Below the pieces are notes generated by a model. It worked only from the letters and a program-made list of their open reading frames with translations. It ran no database searches and was not told the origin of the DNA. Source: Saccharothrix luteola (GTDB lineage Bacteria; Actinomycetota; Actinomycetes; Mycobacteriales; Pseudonocardiaceae). Taken from it: 64,000 nucleotides of DNA. A program made the translations under genes and the position numbers. Below are positions 56,228-64,000 of this stretch, in pieces. Where the stretch lies: assembly GCF_020859565.1 (NCBI RefSeq), contig NZ_JAJHUO010000019.1, forward strand, positions 62,001-126,000, written 5' to 3'. The number at the start of each line of letters is the position of its first letter. The first letter of the stretch is position 1.

Positions 56228-58239
56228 TCAGCCCACGTCCACGTTCACCGGCATGCCCGTGACGGGCCGCCCGGTGGCGAAGGCGATCGCCGCCGCCGCG
56301 GGCGGGTAGGCCAGTTCTCCCAGGCCGCCGATGGGCGCGTCCGACCGCACGAGCACCACGTCGACGTCCGGCGCCTGGTCGATGCGCGCCCACGCGTAGT
56401 CCCGGAACGACGACTGCACGACCCGACCGTCCCGCACGGTGATCTGCGCGCCCGACACCGTGGACAACGCGTCCATCACGCCGCCCTCGACCTGCGCCCG
56501 CACCCCGGACGGGTGCAGCACCGGGCCGACGTCGACGGCCGCCGTGACGCGGCGGACCCGGCCCTCGGAGGCGTCGGCGATCACCGCGATCACCGAGCCG
56601 TAGTCGTCGTGGCACGCCACACCGCGGCTGGAGCCCGGCCGGGCGGTCCCCGCCCTGGCCGCCGCCGCGTCCAGCGCCCGCCGCAGCCGCGAGTCGGCGG
56701 GCAGCAGCCGTCGCCGCAGGTCGACCTGGTCGAGCCCGGCGCGGTGGCCGAGTTCGCTCAGGAAGTTCTCCTCGGCGTACTGGAAGTGCCCGGCGTAGAC
56801 CGCGCGCCAGAACCCGGTGCGCAGCGGCGCGGCCCGCAGGACCACGTCCACGCGGCCGGGCACCGCGTACGGGAAGTGGTCGCCGCTGGCCTTGACGATG
56901 GCGGGGTTGTCGAAGAACGGCAGGACGGTCAACGGCCAGGTCGCGATGCCGTGCGCCCGCCACGTGGGCATCCCGGACGCGTCGAGGACCGCGGACAGCC
57001 GGTGCACCGACATCGGCCGGTACGAGTCGTGCCGCATGTCGTCGTCGCGGGTCCACAGCACGCTCACCGGCGCGCCCACCACCCGTGAGCAGCCGACGGC
57101 CTCCAGCACCGGGTCGGGCTCGATGCGCCGGCCGAACGCGCCGCCGGTCAACGTCGGCTCGACCCGCACGGCCGCCTGGTCGAGCCCGAGCTGACCGGCC
57201 AGGGACTGCCGCAACGAGCCCGGGTCCTGCGTCGGCGTCCACACGGTGAGGCCGGTGGCGGTGAGGTGCGCGGTGGCGTTCATCGGTTCCATCGGCGCGT
57301 GCGCCAGCAGGGGCAGCCGGTAGGTGGCCTCGAACGCCACCGGGCCCGGCGCGGTCGGCACGGCGGGCAGCGCGGCCTCCAGGTCCGCGAGCCACTGCCT
57401 GCTGTCCGCGGTGGGCGTGCCGCCGCGCCACGTCACGCGCAACGCCTCACGCCCGCGCAGCGCCTCCGGCACCGACCGGGCGATCACCGCCACCCCGCCC
57501 TGGCCGGACGTCGCCGGGTCGAGCGTCGTCACCGCGACCACGCCCGGCACCGCCCTCGCCGCGCTGTCGTCCACCGCGTCGACCAGCGCCCCGATCCACT
57601 GTGGACGGAGCACGACGGCGACCAGCGCGCCCGGCGGCCGGGTGTCGATGCCGTACCGCGCCCGGCCGGTCACGATCGCCTTCGCGTCCACGCCGCCGGC
57701 CCGGGTGCGGCCGAGCAGCCGCCACCGCTCCGGCGGGGTCGTCGTCACCGGCACGGTCGCCGGGTCCAACGCCGCGGCGTCCCGCACGAGGCTCCCGTAC
57801 CGCAGCACGCGCCGCCCGTGGTGGACCGCGCCGTCCCGGGCGGAGCACTCCTCGACCGGGACGCCCCACCGTCGCGCGGCGGCGGCGACCAGCAGGCAAC
57901 GGGCGGTCGCGGCGGCCCGGCGCATCGGCTCGTAGAGCTGCCGGGCCGAGAACGAGTTGCCGACGCCCTGGTACCCGAACCGGGCCGTGTCGCCGTGCGC
58001 CTGCTCCAGCCGGACGTCGTCCAGGCCGACCGCCAGCTCCTCGGCGACCAGCAGCGCGACCATCGTGCGCACACCCTGCCCGGAGTCGGGCTTGGGCGCG
58101 GTCGCGGTGATCCGGCCCCGTTCGTCCAACCGGACGAAGACGTTGGGCGCGAACTCCTCGGCGGCCTCGGCCGAACCGGGCAGCGCGACGGGCACGGAGA
58201 CGACGAGCACGCCACCCAGGAACGTGCGCCGGCTGATGC

Positions 58240-58243
<4 letters not shown>
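56228..58243 (-). CDS. Molybdopterin-binding subunit, IorB/xanthine-dehydrogenase family
   Basis: 671 aa. Tat signal [20 protein letters not shown], then aldehyde oxidase/xanthine dehydrogenase molybdopterin domains: [59 protein letters not shown] and catalytic Glu in [18 protein letters not shown] (~640). The Tat signal and fused domain order fit the isoquinoline 1-oxidoreductase (IorB) type, exported with its [2Fe-2S] partner. It overlaps the upstream IorA-like gene by 4 nt (ATGA). Hydroxylates an N-heteroaromatic or aldehyde; substrate unknown. No cytochrome or maturation gene is adjacent. Confidence 0.9.
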
Positions 58244-58710
<467 letters not shown>

Positions 58711-58843
58711 CGCGGCCTCCTCCACGTTCGGCCTGACCTCATCGTGGTGGCGCGCGGACCGGCAGGCAATCATTCGATCAGCCGCTGAAGGATGGTCCGG
58801 GTACGGCCGACAGGCGGTTGCGCGCCTGCTCCGACCGGGTAGG

Positions 58844-60079
58844 TCAGGGCCTGCGGCCGCGGAACGTGCGGCGCAGGTCGTCCACCCAGGCGTCGGGGTT
58901 CTCCCACGGGATGAAGTGGCCGCCGCGGTCGTGAGCGGTGACGTTGACGTGGTTGAAGTACCCGCTCAGCGGGCCGGTCGTGAACGCCCGGACGCGTTCG
59001 TCGGCGGTGCGGATGCCGGGCGGGTTCTCGTAGGTGACGAAGGTGAGGCCGACCGGGGCCCGCACCACCGGGGTGCGGTCGTGGGAGGGGGTCCAGGGGT
59101 GGCGGTTGGCGTTGGCGTAGTAGCGCATCGACGTGGCGATGGAGTTGTTCGCCCAGTAGATCGTGGCGTGGGTGAGCAGGTCGTCCTTGGTGAAGACGGA
59201 CTCGACGTCGCCGCCGTTGTCGCTCCAGGCGCGCCAGCGCTCCAGCAGCCAGGCGAGCAGTCCCGCGGGCGAGTCGCTGAGCCCGTGGGCCAGGGTGGCG
59301 CCGTCGAGCACGTGCACCGCGAGGTGGGTCGCGAAGCGGTGGTCCAGCTCGACGATGCGGGCGCGGACGTCGGCGGGCTGGTCGTCGGTCAGCGGCCGGT
59401 TGCGGGCGAAGTCCCAGGCGCGGGGGCCGGTGAAGAAGTCGAGCGGCAGCCCCGAGCCGATGTGGATGCCGTACAGCTCGTCGGCGTACTTGTGGCCGAG
59501 CTGGCTGGAGACGACGCCGCCGATGTCGCAGCCCCCGGCCGCGTACTTCTCGTAGCCCAGGGCCTCGGTCATCAGGGTGTGCCAGAGGTCGGCGACCTTC
59601 CAGAAGTTGACGTCCGGGAAGCCGGTGAGCGGACCGGGGAAGCCGAAGCCGGGCAGGGACGGCACGATGACGTCGAACGCGTCGGCGGGGTCGCCGCCGG
59701 ACGCGGCCGGGTCGGCGAGCGGGTCGACCACCTTCGACCAGTGCCAGAACGTCCACGGCCAGCCGTGGGTGAGGATCAACGGGATCGGGCGTGGGCCGCG
59801 GCCGGGCTTGCGCATGAAGTGCACGGGGACGCCGGCGACGCTCACCCGGTAGTGCTCGTAGGCGTTGATCGCGGCCTCGGCCTTGCGCCAGTCGTAGCCG
59901 TCCCGCCAGTAGGCGACCAGCTCGCGGAGGTAGCTGTGCGGCACGCCGTAGGACCAGTCCTCGTTGCCCTCGTCCAGCGGGGGCCGGGTCGACGTGAGCC
60001 GGTCGCGCAGGTCGTCGAGGACCTCGTCGGGCACGTGGATCGGCGTGGGCTCCAGGGGGAAGGCGTGCGAGGTGATCAC
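58844..60079 (-). CDS. Epoxide hydrolase (EHN-domain alpha/beta hydrolase)
   Basis: About 411 aa. The N-terminal EHN domain spans residues ~5-115 ([39 protein letters not shown]) and the catalytic alpha/beta domain follows, with oxyanion motif [14 protein letters not shown], nucleophile Asp in [19 protein letters not shown] (~187), and the final His in [15 protein letters not shown] (~388). This is the juvenile-hormone/microsomal epoxide hydrolase type; the usual DWGG nucleophile block reads DIGG. GTG 60079 is chosen; GTG 60133 would add 18 residues but would overlap the region with LacI-type sites. Substrate unknown. Confidence 0.88.
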   Translation of the reverse strand: MITSHAFPLEPTPIHVPDEVLDDLRDRLTSTRPPLDEGNEDWSYGVPHSYLRELVAYWRDGYDWRKAEAAINAYEHYRVSVAGVPVHFMRKPGRGPRPIPLILTHGWPWTFWHWSKVVDPLADPAASGGDPADAFDVIVPSLPGFGFPGPLTGFPDVNFWKVADLWHTLMTEALGYEKYAAGGCDIGGVVSSQLGHKYADELYGIHIGSGLPLDFFTGPRAWDFARNRPLTDDQPADVRARIVELDHRFATHLAVHVLDGATLAHGLSDSPAGLLAWLLERWRAWSDNGGDVESVFTKDDLLTHATIYWANNSIATSMRYYANANRHPWTPSHDRTPVVRAPVGLTFVTYENPPGIRTADERVRAFTTGPLSGYFNHVNVTAHDRGGHFIPWENPDAWVDDLRRTFRGRRP

Positions 60080-60181
60080 CAGCGTGGTCCGTTCCGGGTG
60101 AGGCCGTGTCGTCGGCCTCGAACGTTTCCACACCCGCCCGACGCGGCGCCGCGCACGGGCAGCTGTCCGACGCTCCTACTA

Positions 60182-60193
60182 TGAAACGTTTCA
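60182..60193. promoter_or_regulatory. LacI-type operator upstream of the BNR-repeat gene
   Basis: TGAAACGTTTCA is a perfect 12-bp palindrome with the central CG of LacI-family operators, 65 nt before the BNR gene. A partial copy, CGAACGTTTCCA, is at 60119-60130. Position suggests catabolic repression of the divergent pair; the regulator is not in this window. Confidence 0.65.
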
Positions 60194-60257
60194 CTTCTGT
60201 GCGACAGTCGTGGTCCGCCCGCCAACCGTCACCGACAACCGATCCCCGAGGTCTTCA

Positions 60258-61652
60258 ATGAGGAAGGCACCACTCGCGGCGGCCATCGTGCTGGCCGCGT
60301 CCCTGGTCCACCCCGGCGTCGCGCAGGCCGCGCCGGGCGTCACCCTGCTGTCCGACACGCTGCTCGACCAGTCGGCGCTGTACTTCGTCTCCTACGACGG
60401 CCTGGTCAACAACAACGCGTTCCAGGACGCCCTGGTCACCTACAACGGCCACCAGTACGCGGCCTGGTACACCTCCACCCGCAACGCCGTGATCGCGCGG
60501 CGGGTGTTGGGCGGCAGTTGGGAGAAGGCGGTGCTGCCGCACCGGCTGAGCACGAACGACTCGCACAACGTGATCTCGCTGGGCATCTCGCCCCAGGACG
60601 GCACGCTGCACGTCGCGATGGACACCCACGACACGCGGCTGTACTACTCGAAGTCGGTCGCCGGGCTCGCGTCGCAGCCCGGTTCGCACGCCTGGTCGCC
60701 GTCGGTGTTCGGCGCCGTGCAGCGGACGCTGGGCGGCGTGGAGCTCGGCAACATGACCTACCCGCAGTTCGTCGTCACGCCCGAGGGCGCGTTGCAGTTC
60801 AGCTTCCGCACGGGCCGGTCGGGCAACGGCGTGAACGAGCTGGCCGAGTACACCGGCGGCGCGTGGCGGCGGCTGGGCGGGTGGTCGTCGGCCACCGGCA
60901 ACTACACCGGTCCGAACGGCGTCGTGTCCACGACCCGCAACATGTACCTGCACGGCCTGACCTACGACCGGCGCGGTCGGCTGCACGCGGCGTTCACGTG
61001 GCGCGAGGGCAACTCGGGCGTGCTGTGCAGCCCGGGCGGTCTGACCAACCACGACACCGGCTACGCCTACAGCGACGACCGCGGTCGGACCTGGCGCAAC
61101 GGGGCGGGCGCGGTCGTCGGCACGACGGGCGGCACGCGGGTGTCGGTGACCTCGCCGGGCCTGGTCGCGGACCCGTTGGACCCGAACCACGGCCTGATGA
61201 ACCAGGAGGGCCAGGGCGCGGACTCGGCGGGCACGCCCCACGTGGTGATCAGCTACGTGCCGGGCCGGTTCACGCAGTGCGTCTCGAACTACTCGCAGCA
61301 GCGCGCCCAGTACGGCCGGACGTTCCACGTCGTGCGCAACGCGAACGGCACGTGGACCAAGCGCGAGGTGCCCGTGCCGCCGGGCAGCACCCAGCGGACC
61401 AAGCTCGTGTTCGACCGCGCCGACAACGCCTACCTGGTGATGCCGCGCGGCCGGATCGTGTCGGCGAGCAAGGCCTCCGGGTGGACCGACTGGGCCCTGG
61501 TCTTCGACCGGTCGTCGATGAACGCGTTCGGCGAGGTCAACGTCGACACGTCCAGGCTGGCCGCGGACGGGGTGCTGTCGGTCCAGTACCAGCAACGCTC
61601 CAGCGGCACCACGCCGTCACCGATCCGGGTGGCCGACTTCCGCCTCGGCTGA
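60258..61652 (+). CDS. Secreted BNR-repeat protein (BNR_4 family)
   Basis: 464 aa. Signal peptide KAPLAAAIVLAASLVHPGVA with cleavage near residue 26. The mature part is a beta-propeller-like BNR_4 protein: YNGHQYAAWYTSTRNAVIAR, STNDSHNVISLGISPQDGTL, HVAMDTHDTRLYYSKS, YAYSDDRGRTWRNGAG. This family includes polysaccharide lyases and hydrolases such as ulvan- or rhamnose-polymer-degrading enzymes, but the catalytic class cannot be fixed here. ATG 60258 follows GAGG by 7 nt. The LacI-type operator upstream fits a carbohydrate-use gene. A strong hairpin follows. Confidence 0.8.
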   Translation: MRKAPLAAAIVLAASLVHPGVAQAAPGVTLLSDTLLDQSALYFVSYDGLVNNNAFQDALVTYNGHQYAAWYTSTRNAVIARRVLGGSWEKAVLPHRLSTNDSHNVISLGISPQDGTLHVAMDTHDTRLYYSKSVAGLASQPGSHAWSPSVFGAVQRTLGGVELGNMTYPQFVVTPEGALQFSFRTGRSGNGVNELAEYTGGAWRRLGGWSSATGNYTGPNGVVSTTRNMYLHGLTYDRRGRLHAAFTWREGNSGVLCSPGGLTNHDTGYAYSDDRGRTWRNGAGAVVGTTGGTRVSVTSPGLVADPLDPNHGLMNQEGQGADSAGTPHVVISYVPGRFTQCVSNYSQQRAQYGRTFHVVRNANGTWTKREVPVPPGSTQRTKLVFDRADNAYLVMPRGRIVSASKASGWTDWALVFDRSSMNAFGEVNVDTSRLAADGVLSVQYQQRSSGTTPSPIRVADFRLG

Positions 61653-61699
61653 GGCCGGTTCGACACCGCCCGCTCGGGCACGCGATCCGCCTGCTCGGT

Positions 61700-61726
61700 C
61701 AGGGGTCCTCGATCCGAGGATCCCTG
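61700..61726. terminator. Bidirectional terminator hairpin
   Basis: CAGGG-G-TCCTCG / CGAGGA-T-CCCTG, 12 pairs including one G-U and a 3-nt loop, between the convergent BNR and transglycosylase genes. Confidence 0.8.
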
Positions 61727-61741
61727 CGCCGGGACGGCGAC

Positions 61742-62551
61742 TCAGTACCCGACGTAGCCGGTGCCGGCGTTGATGCCGACGAGCCCGGGGTGGCGGGCGA
61801 AGCCGCCGTAGCGCGCGTAGGTGTAGCGGACGCCCGCGATGATGTTGTCGACCGGCGCGTAGATGTCGTCGTAACCGGCCAGCTTGTACGACTGGAACGT
61901 CGGGTCGATGCACTGCATCAGGCCCTTGGAGGGTGTGCCGCGGGCGGCGTTGGAGTCCCAGGTGTTGACGGCGTTGGGGTTGCCGTTGGACTCTTTGATG
62001 ATGATCGTGTAGATCTCGTCGACGCTGCTCTCGTCGATCGCGGTGCCGTTGGCGGCCAGGACGGCGATCGCCTCGCGGATCCAGCCCTCGATCTGGCGCT
62101 GCTTCGGCGGCTTGCGCGCCTCCTCGGCCTCGCGAGCCTCCCGCGCCGCCTGCTCCTCGGCCGCCTTGCGGGCCGTGTAGCCGTCCTGCGCGATGCCGCT
62201 GGCCTGGTTGAACGTGTGCAGCGCGGCCAGTTGCTCCTGGCGGATGATCCGGGCGGTCTCCGAGCCGAGGTCCACGGCGTGCACCGTGTCGACCTTGCCG
62301 GTGCGCACCGTCTCGTCCGGCACGCCGCCGAGGTCCGCGCCACCGGCCACCGGGCTGAACGTCCCGGTCATCGCGTGCGCCGCCGCTCCGGCGCCGGAGA
62401 CGATGCCGACGGCCACCGCGACTCCGGCGATGCGTCGCGGGAGGACCCGCTCGGCCTCGGCCCGGTGCGCGCCCTTGTAGCCGGGCGGCGGCGGGGGTAC
62501 CTGGAAGGTGGTCTGCCCACGTTTGTTCTTGTGACGGACATGCCGAGCCAA
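61742..62551 (-). CDS. Transglycosylase SLT-domain cell-wall protein
   Basis: 269 aa. A basic N-terminus (RHVRHKNKRGQTTFQ) precedes a Pro-rich stretch and a membrane helix IAGVAVAVGIVSGAGAAAHA near residues 42-61. A charged coiled-coil (KAAEEQAAREAREAEEARKP) follows near 125-150, then the SLT lysozyme-like domain with catalytic Glu in TIIIKESNGNPNAVNTW (~188) and GLMQCIDPTFQSYKLAGY. It cleaves peptidoglycan outside the membrane. TTG 62551 has AGGAGG 8 nt upstream. A long GC-rich leader precedes it, as in many actinomycete wall hydrolase genes. Confidence 0.84.
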   Translation of the reverse strand: MARHVRHKNKRGQTTFQVPPPPPGYKGAHRAEAERVLPRRIAGVAVAVGIVSGAGAAAHAMTGTFSPVAGGADLGGVPDETVRTGKVDTVHAVDLGSETARIIRQEQLAALHTFNQASGIAQDGYTARKAAEEQAAREAREAEEARKPPKQRQIEGWIREAIAVLAANGTAIDESSVDEIYTIIIKESNGNPNAVNTWDSNAARGTPSKGLMQCIDPTFQSYKLAGYDDIYAPVDNIIAGVRYTYARYGGFARHPGLVGINAGTGYVGY

Positions 62552-62690
62552 GGGTGCAGCCTCCTGCGGTCGGGGAACTCCGTCACCGGAGACCTGGCGG
62601 GGGATCCAGGTGGACTCGGGCCGTCCCAGGGGATGTCGGGCCCGTGTCCCTTCGGTGATGGAACCGTGATCTGCGGCCGAGAACGTAACC
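62552..62690 (-). promoter_or_regulatory. Structured leader of the transglycosylase gene (possible c-di-AMP riboswitch)
   Basis: The leader has long-range pairing ATCACCG (62659-62653) with CGGTGAC (62588-62582), internal GC stems, and GCCCGAGTCC resembling part of the ydaO-type core (GCCCGAATCC). Actinomycete wall-hydrolase genes are often under ydaO/c-di-AMP riboswitches, so the context fits, but the other conserved boxes are not clear. Confidence 0.3.
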
Positions 62691-62760
62691 GTTCGTGTTT
62701 TGCGGAGGCAAGGCATGGGCGTTAATGGGTGACGCTCGTCACGTTTGTGCCGAGCAACCA

Positions 62761-64000
62761 CTACCGATTGTTGCTCTGTGTGCCACTAGCGGGTGAGAAG
62801 GGTAGTGGGCGTGGTGACGGACCAGCCTCGAACGGCGCAAACGCGGGAGCCACCGCCACCTCGGCGCCCGTCACCGGGTTGTGGACGAGGTGCCGGGCCG
62901 GTCCGAGCGCGGTCGCCTCGGCGTTCATCGCGGCCACGTCGGCGGCCGGCCACCGCCCCGTCCCGATCCGCTCGAACAGCACCCGGAACGCGACGATCTC
63001 CTCGGCCGCGCTGAACCGGCAGTGCCCGGCCCGGTCGACGGAGTACTGGCGCAGCCGCTCCGGCTGCCGCACCCGGGCCGCGTAGGCCGACCCGTTCGAC
63101 GCCGGCAGCAGGCCGTCGCCCGCGTTGTGCACGGTCAGCACGGGCCACGGCGTCAACCCCACCGGCAGGCTGGTCCGCGCCAGGTACGCCACCGCCCGCG
63201 CATCGGGCGCGACCCTCGGCGCGGCGGCCAACCGGTCCAGGTCCGCCTCCAGGTCGAGCCCGGCCGCCGCGTACGCCTTCGACACCAGCGCGCGCTCGTC
63301 GGACCGCGACAGGAGCCGCCGGTAGTCGACGCCCGCGTTCCAGCTCGGGTTGCCGCCCGCCCACCTCTCCATGTCCGCCCGCGCCGGCCCCGCCGCCCAG
63401 ACCCGGAAGTACCGCAACCAGACAGCCGCCCAGTCGACCTGCTCGTCCACGGACGCCGGGCGCGGCGCGGTCGGGTCGAACCAGCCCGGCACGTCCGCCA
63501 ACGCCGCCGCCAGCGCCAGCCGCGGCCGGGCCGCCGGGTCGGCGGAAGCCGCCGTGACCGCCTCGGTCAGCCGCGCCTCGTTGGCCGCCGGGTCCGCCGC
63601 CTCCACCAGGTCGACCTCCACGCCCAGCAGCACCGACAGCGCGAACACCACGTCGAGCCCCGAGTTCCAGTACGTCGCGCCACCCGCCGTCGCGCCGCAC
63701 AGCGACAGCGCGCCGTCGAACCGCCCGGGGTTGCGCTCCGCCAGCACCAGCGACGTCGCGCCGCCGATCGACGCGCCGGCCGAGACCGTCCGCCGGGGCG
63801 CGCCGACCTCGCGCCGGAACCAGTCGAGCAGCGCCACCTGGTCGCGCAACCCGTCCTCGGCCGACCACCCGACCGGCGTGCGGAACAAGGACGCGCCCAG
63901 CGCGTAGCCCTGCGACAGCAGGTGCTCCTCGGTCTCCGGCCGGTTGGTCAACGGGATCGCCGCGGGCATCGAGCCGAAGGCGCCGTGGCTCCACAGCACG
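62761..64000 (-). CDS. Alpha/beta hydrolase, 5' end cut by the window edge
   Basis: At least 412 residues; the start lies beyond position 64000. The visible part contains an oxyanion-like LWSHGAFGSM, nucleophile elbow TVSAGASIGGATSLVLAE (GASIGG Ser near 97 of the visible part), acid candidate in VLTVHNAGDGLLPASN and His in VDRAGHCRFSAAEE (~340), the order of prolyl-oligopeptidase/lipase-like secreted hydrolases. Whether it has a signal peptide cannot be seen. The stop is 210 nt from the transglycosylase start on the same strand, and between them lies the structured leader. Confidence 0.75.
   Translation of the reverse strand, partial: VLWSHGAFGSMPAAIPLTNRPETEEHLLSQGYALGASLFRTPVGWSAEDGLRDQVALLDWFRREVGAPRRTVSAGASIGGATSLVLAERNPGRFDGALSLCGATAGGATYWNSGLDVVFALSVLLGVEVDLVEAADPAANEARLTEAVTAASADPAARPRLALAAALADVPGWFDPTAPRPASVDEQVDWAAVWLRYFRVWAAGPARADMERWAGGNPSWNAGVDYRRLLSRSDERALVSKAYAAAGLDLEADLDRLAAAPRVAPDARAVAYLARTSLPVGLTPWPVLTVHNAGDGLLPASNGSAYAARVRQPERLRQYSVDRAGHCRFSAAEEIVAFRVLFERIGTGRWPAADVAAMNAEATALGPARHLVHNPVTGAEVAVAPAFAPFEAGPSPRPLPFSPASGTQSNNR

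Overview
The window is very GC-rich (strong GC third-position bias, many GTG/TTG starts with GGAGG-type ribosome sites) and carries actinomycete hallmarks: FxSxx-COOH-type peptide genes, a SARP regulator, a subtilisin-inhibitor-like protein, Tat-exported enzymes, a DUF2243 protein and LacI-type operators of the Streptomyces kind. It reads as chromosome of a filamentous actinomycete, most likely Pseudonocardiales (Saccharothrix/Actinosynnema/Lentzea-like); the genus is inference. I see no rRNA, tRNA, insertion sequence or CRISPR array.

Layout. 0.2-5.8 kb: a small peptide-modification/conflict locus with an FxsT-like NB-ARC/TPR protein, a stand-alone HExxH peptide hydroxylase, a 57-residue FxsA-like precursor whose C-terminus lacks the FxSxx signature, and a degenerate nucleotide-cyclase protein with an EAD2-like tail. 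5.9-12.8 kb: CorC-type membrane protein, Xaa-Pro aminopeptidase, a 13-TM protein fused to a lipase-like hydrolase, and an SDR/TetR pair. 12.8-16.7 kb: a frameshifted amidohydrolase remnant beside a NACHT-LRR NTPase that resembles bacterial antiphage bNACHT proteins. 16.8-25 kb: GNAT, two small membrane proteins, an HAE1/SwrC-like RND exporter, an O-methyltransferase, and a TetR/aldo-keto reductase divergon. 25-32.7 kb: methionine and lactate metabolism, with metH behind an apparent SAH riboswitch and lutABC facing a GntR regulator across two perfect 15-bp operators.

32.7-42.5 kb: haem peroxidase, small secreted protein, membrane-anchored SARP, methyltransferase, transglutaminase-like protein, a virS-mymA-like trio (AraC regulator, Baeyer-Villiger-type monooxygenase, SDR), and a Tat-exported Cys-repeat protein. 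42.5-49.4 kb: a second TetR/oxidoreductase divergon whose operator region is related to the first, an SDR behind a perfect CebR-type operator, a GH71/99-like secreted glycosidase with a discoidin domain, a hydrolase, an EamA exporter and a LysR regulator. 49.4-55.3 kb: DUF2243 membrane protein and RecQ helicase, then a subtilisin-inhibitor-like gene convergent with a large secreted subtilase. 55.5-64 kb: a SUKH-like orphan, an IorAB-type molybdenum hydroxylase, an epoxide hydrolase, a BNR-repeat secreted protein behind a LacI-type operator, a transglycosylase with a long structured leader, and an alpha/beta hydrolase cut by the window edge.

The most unusual element is the 0.2-5.8 kb locus. 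The best-supported regulatory elements are the metH leader, the two lut operators, and the two TetR operator regions. No polyketide or non-ribosomal peptide core enzyme is present, so the SARP, methyltransferases and monooxygenase do not make a complete classical biosynthetic cluster here.
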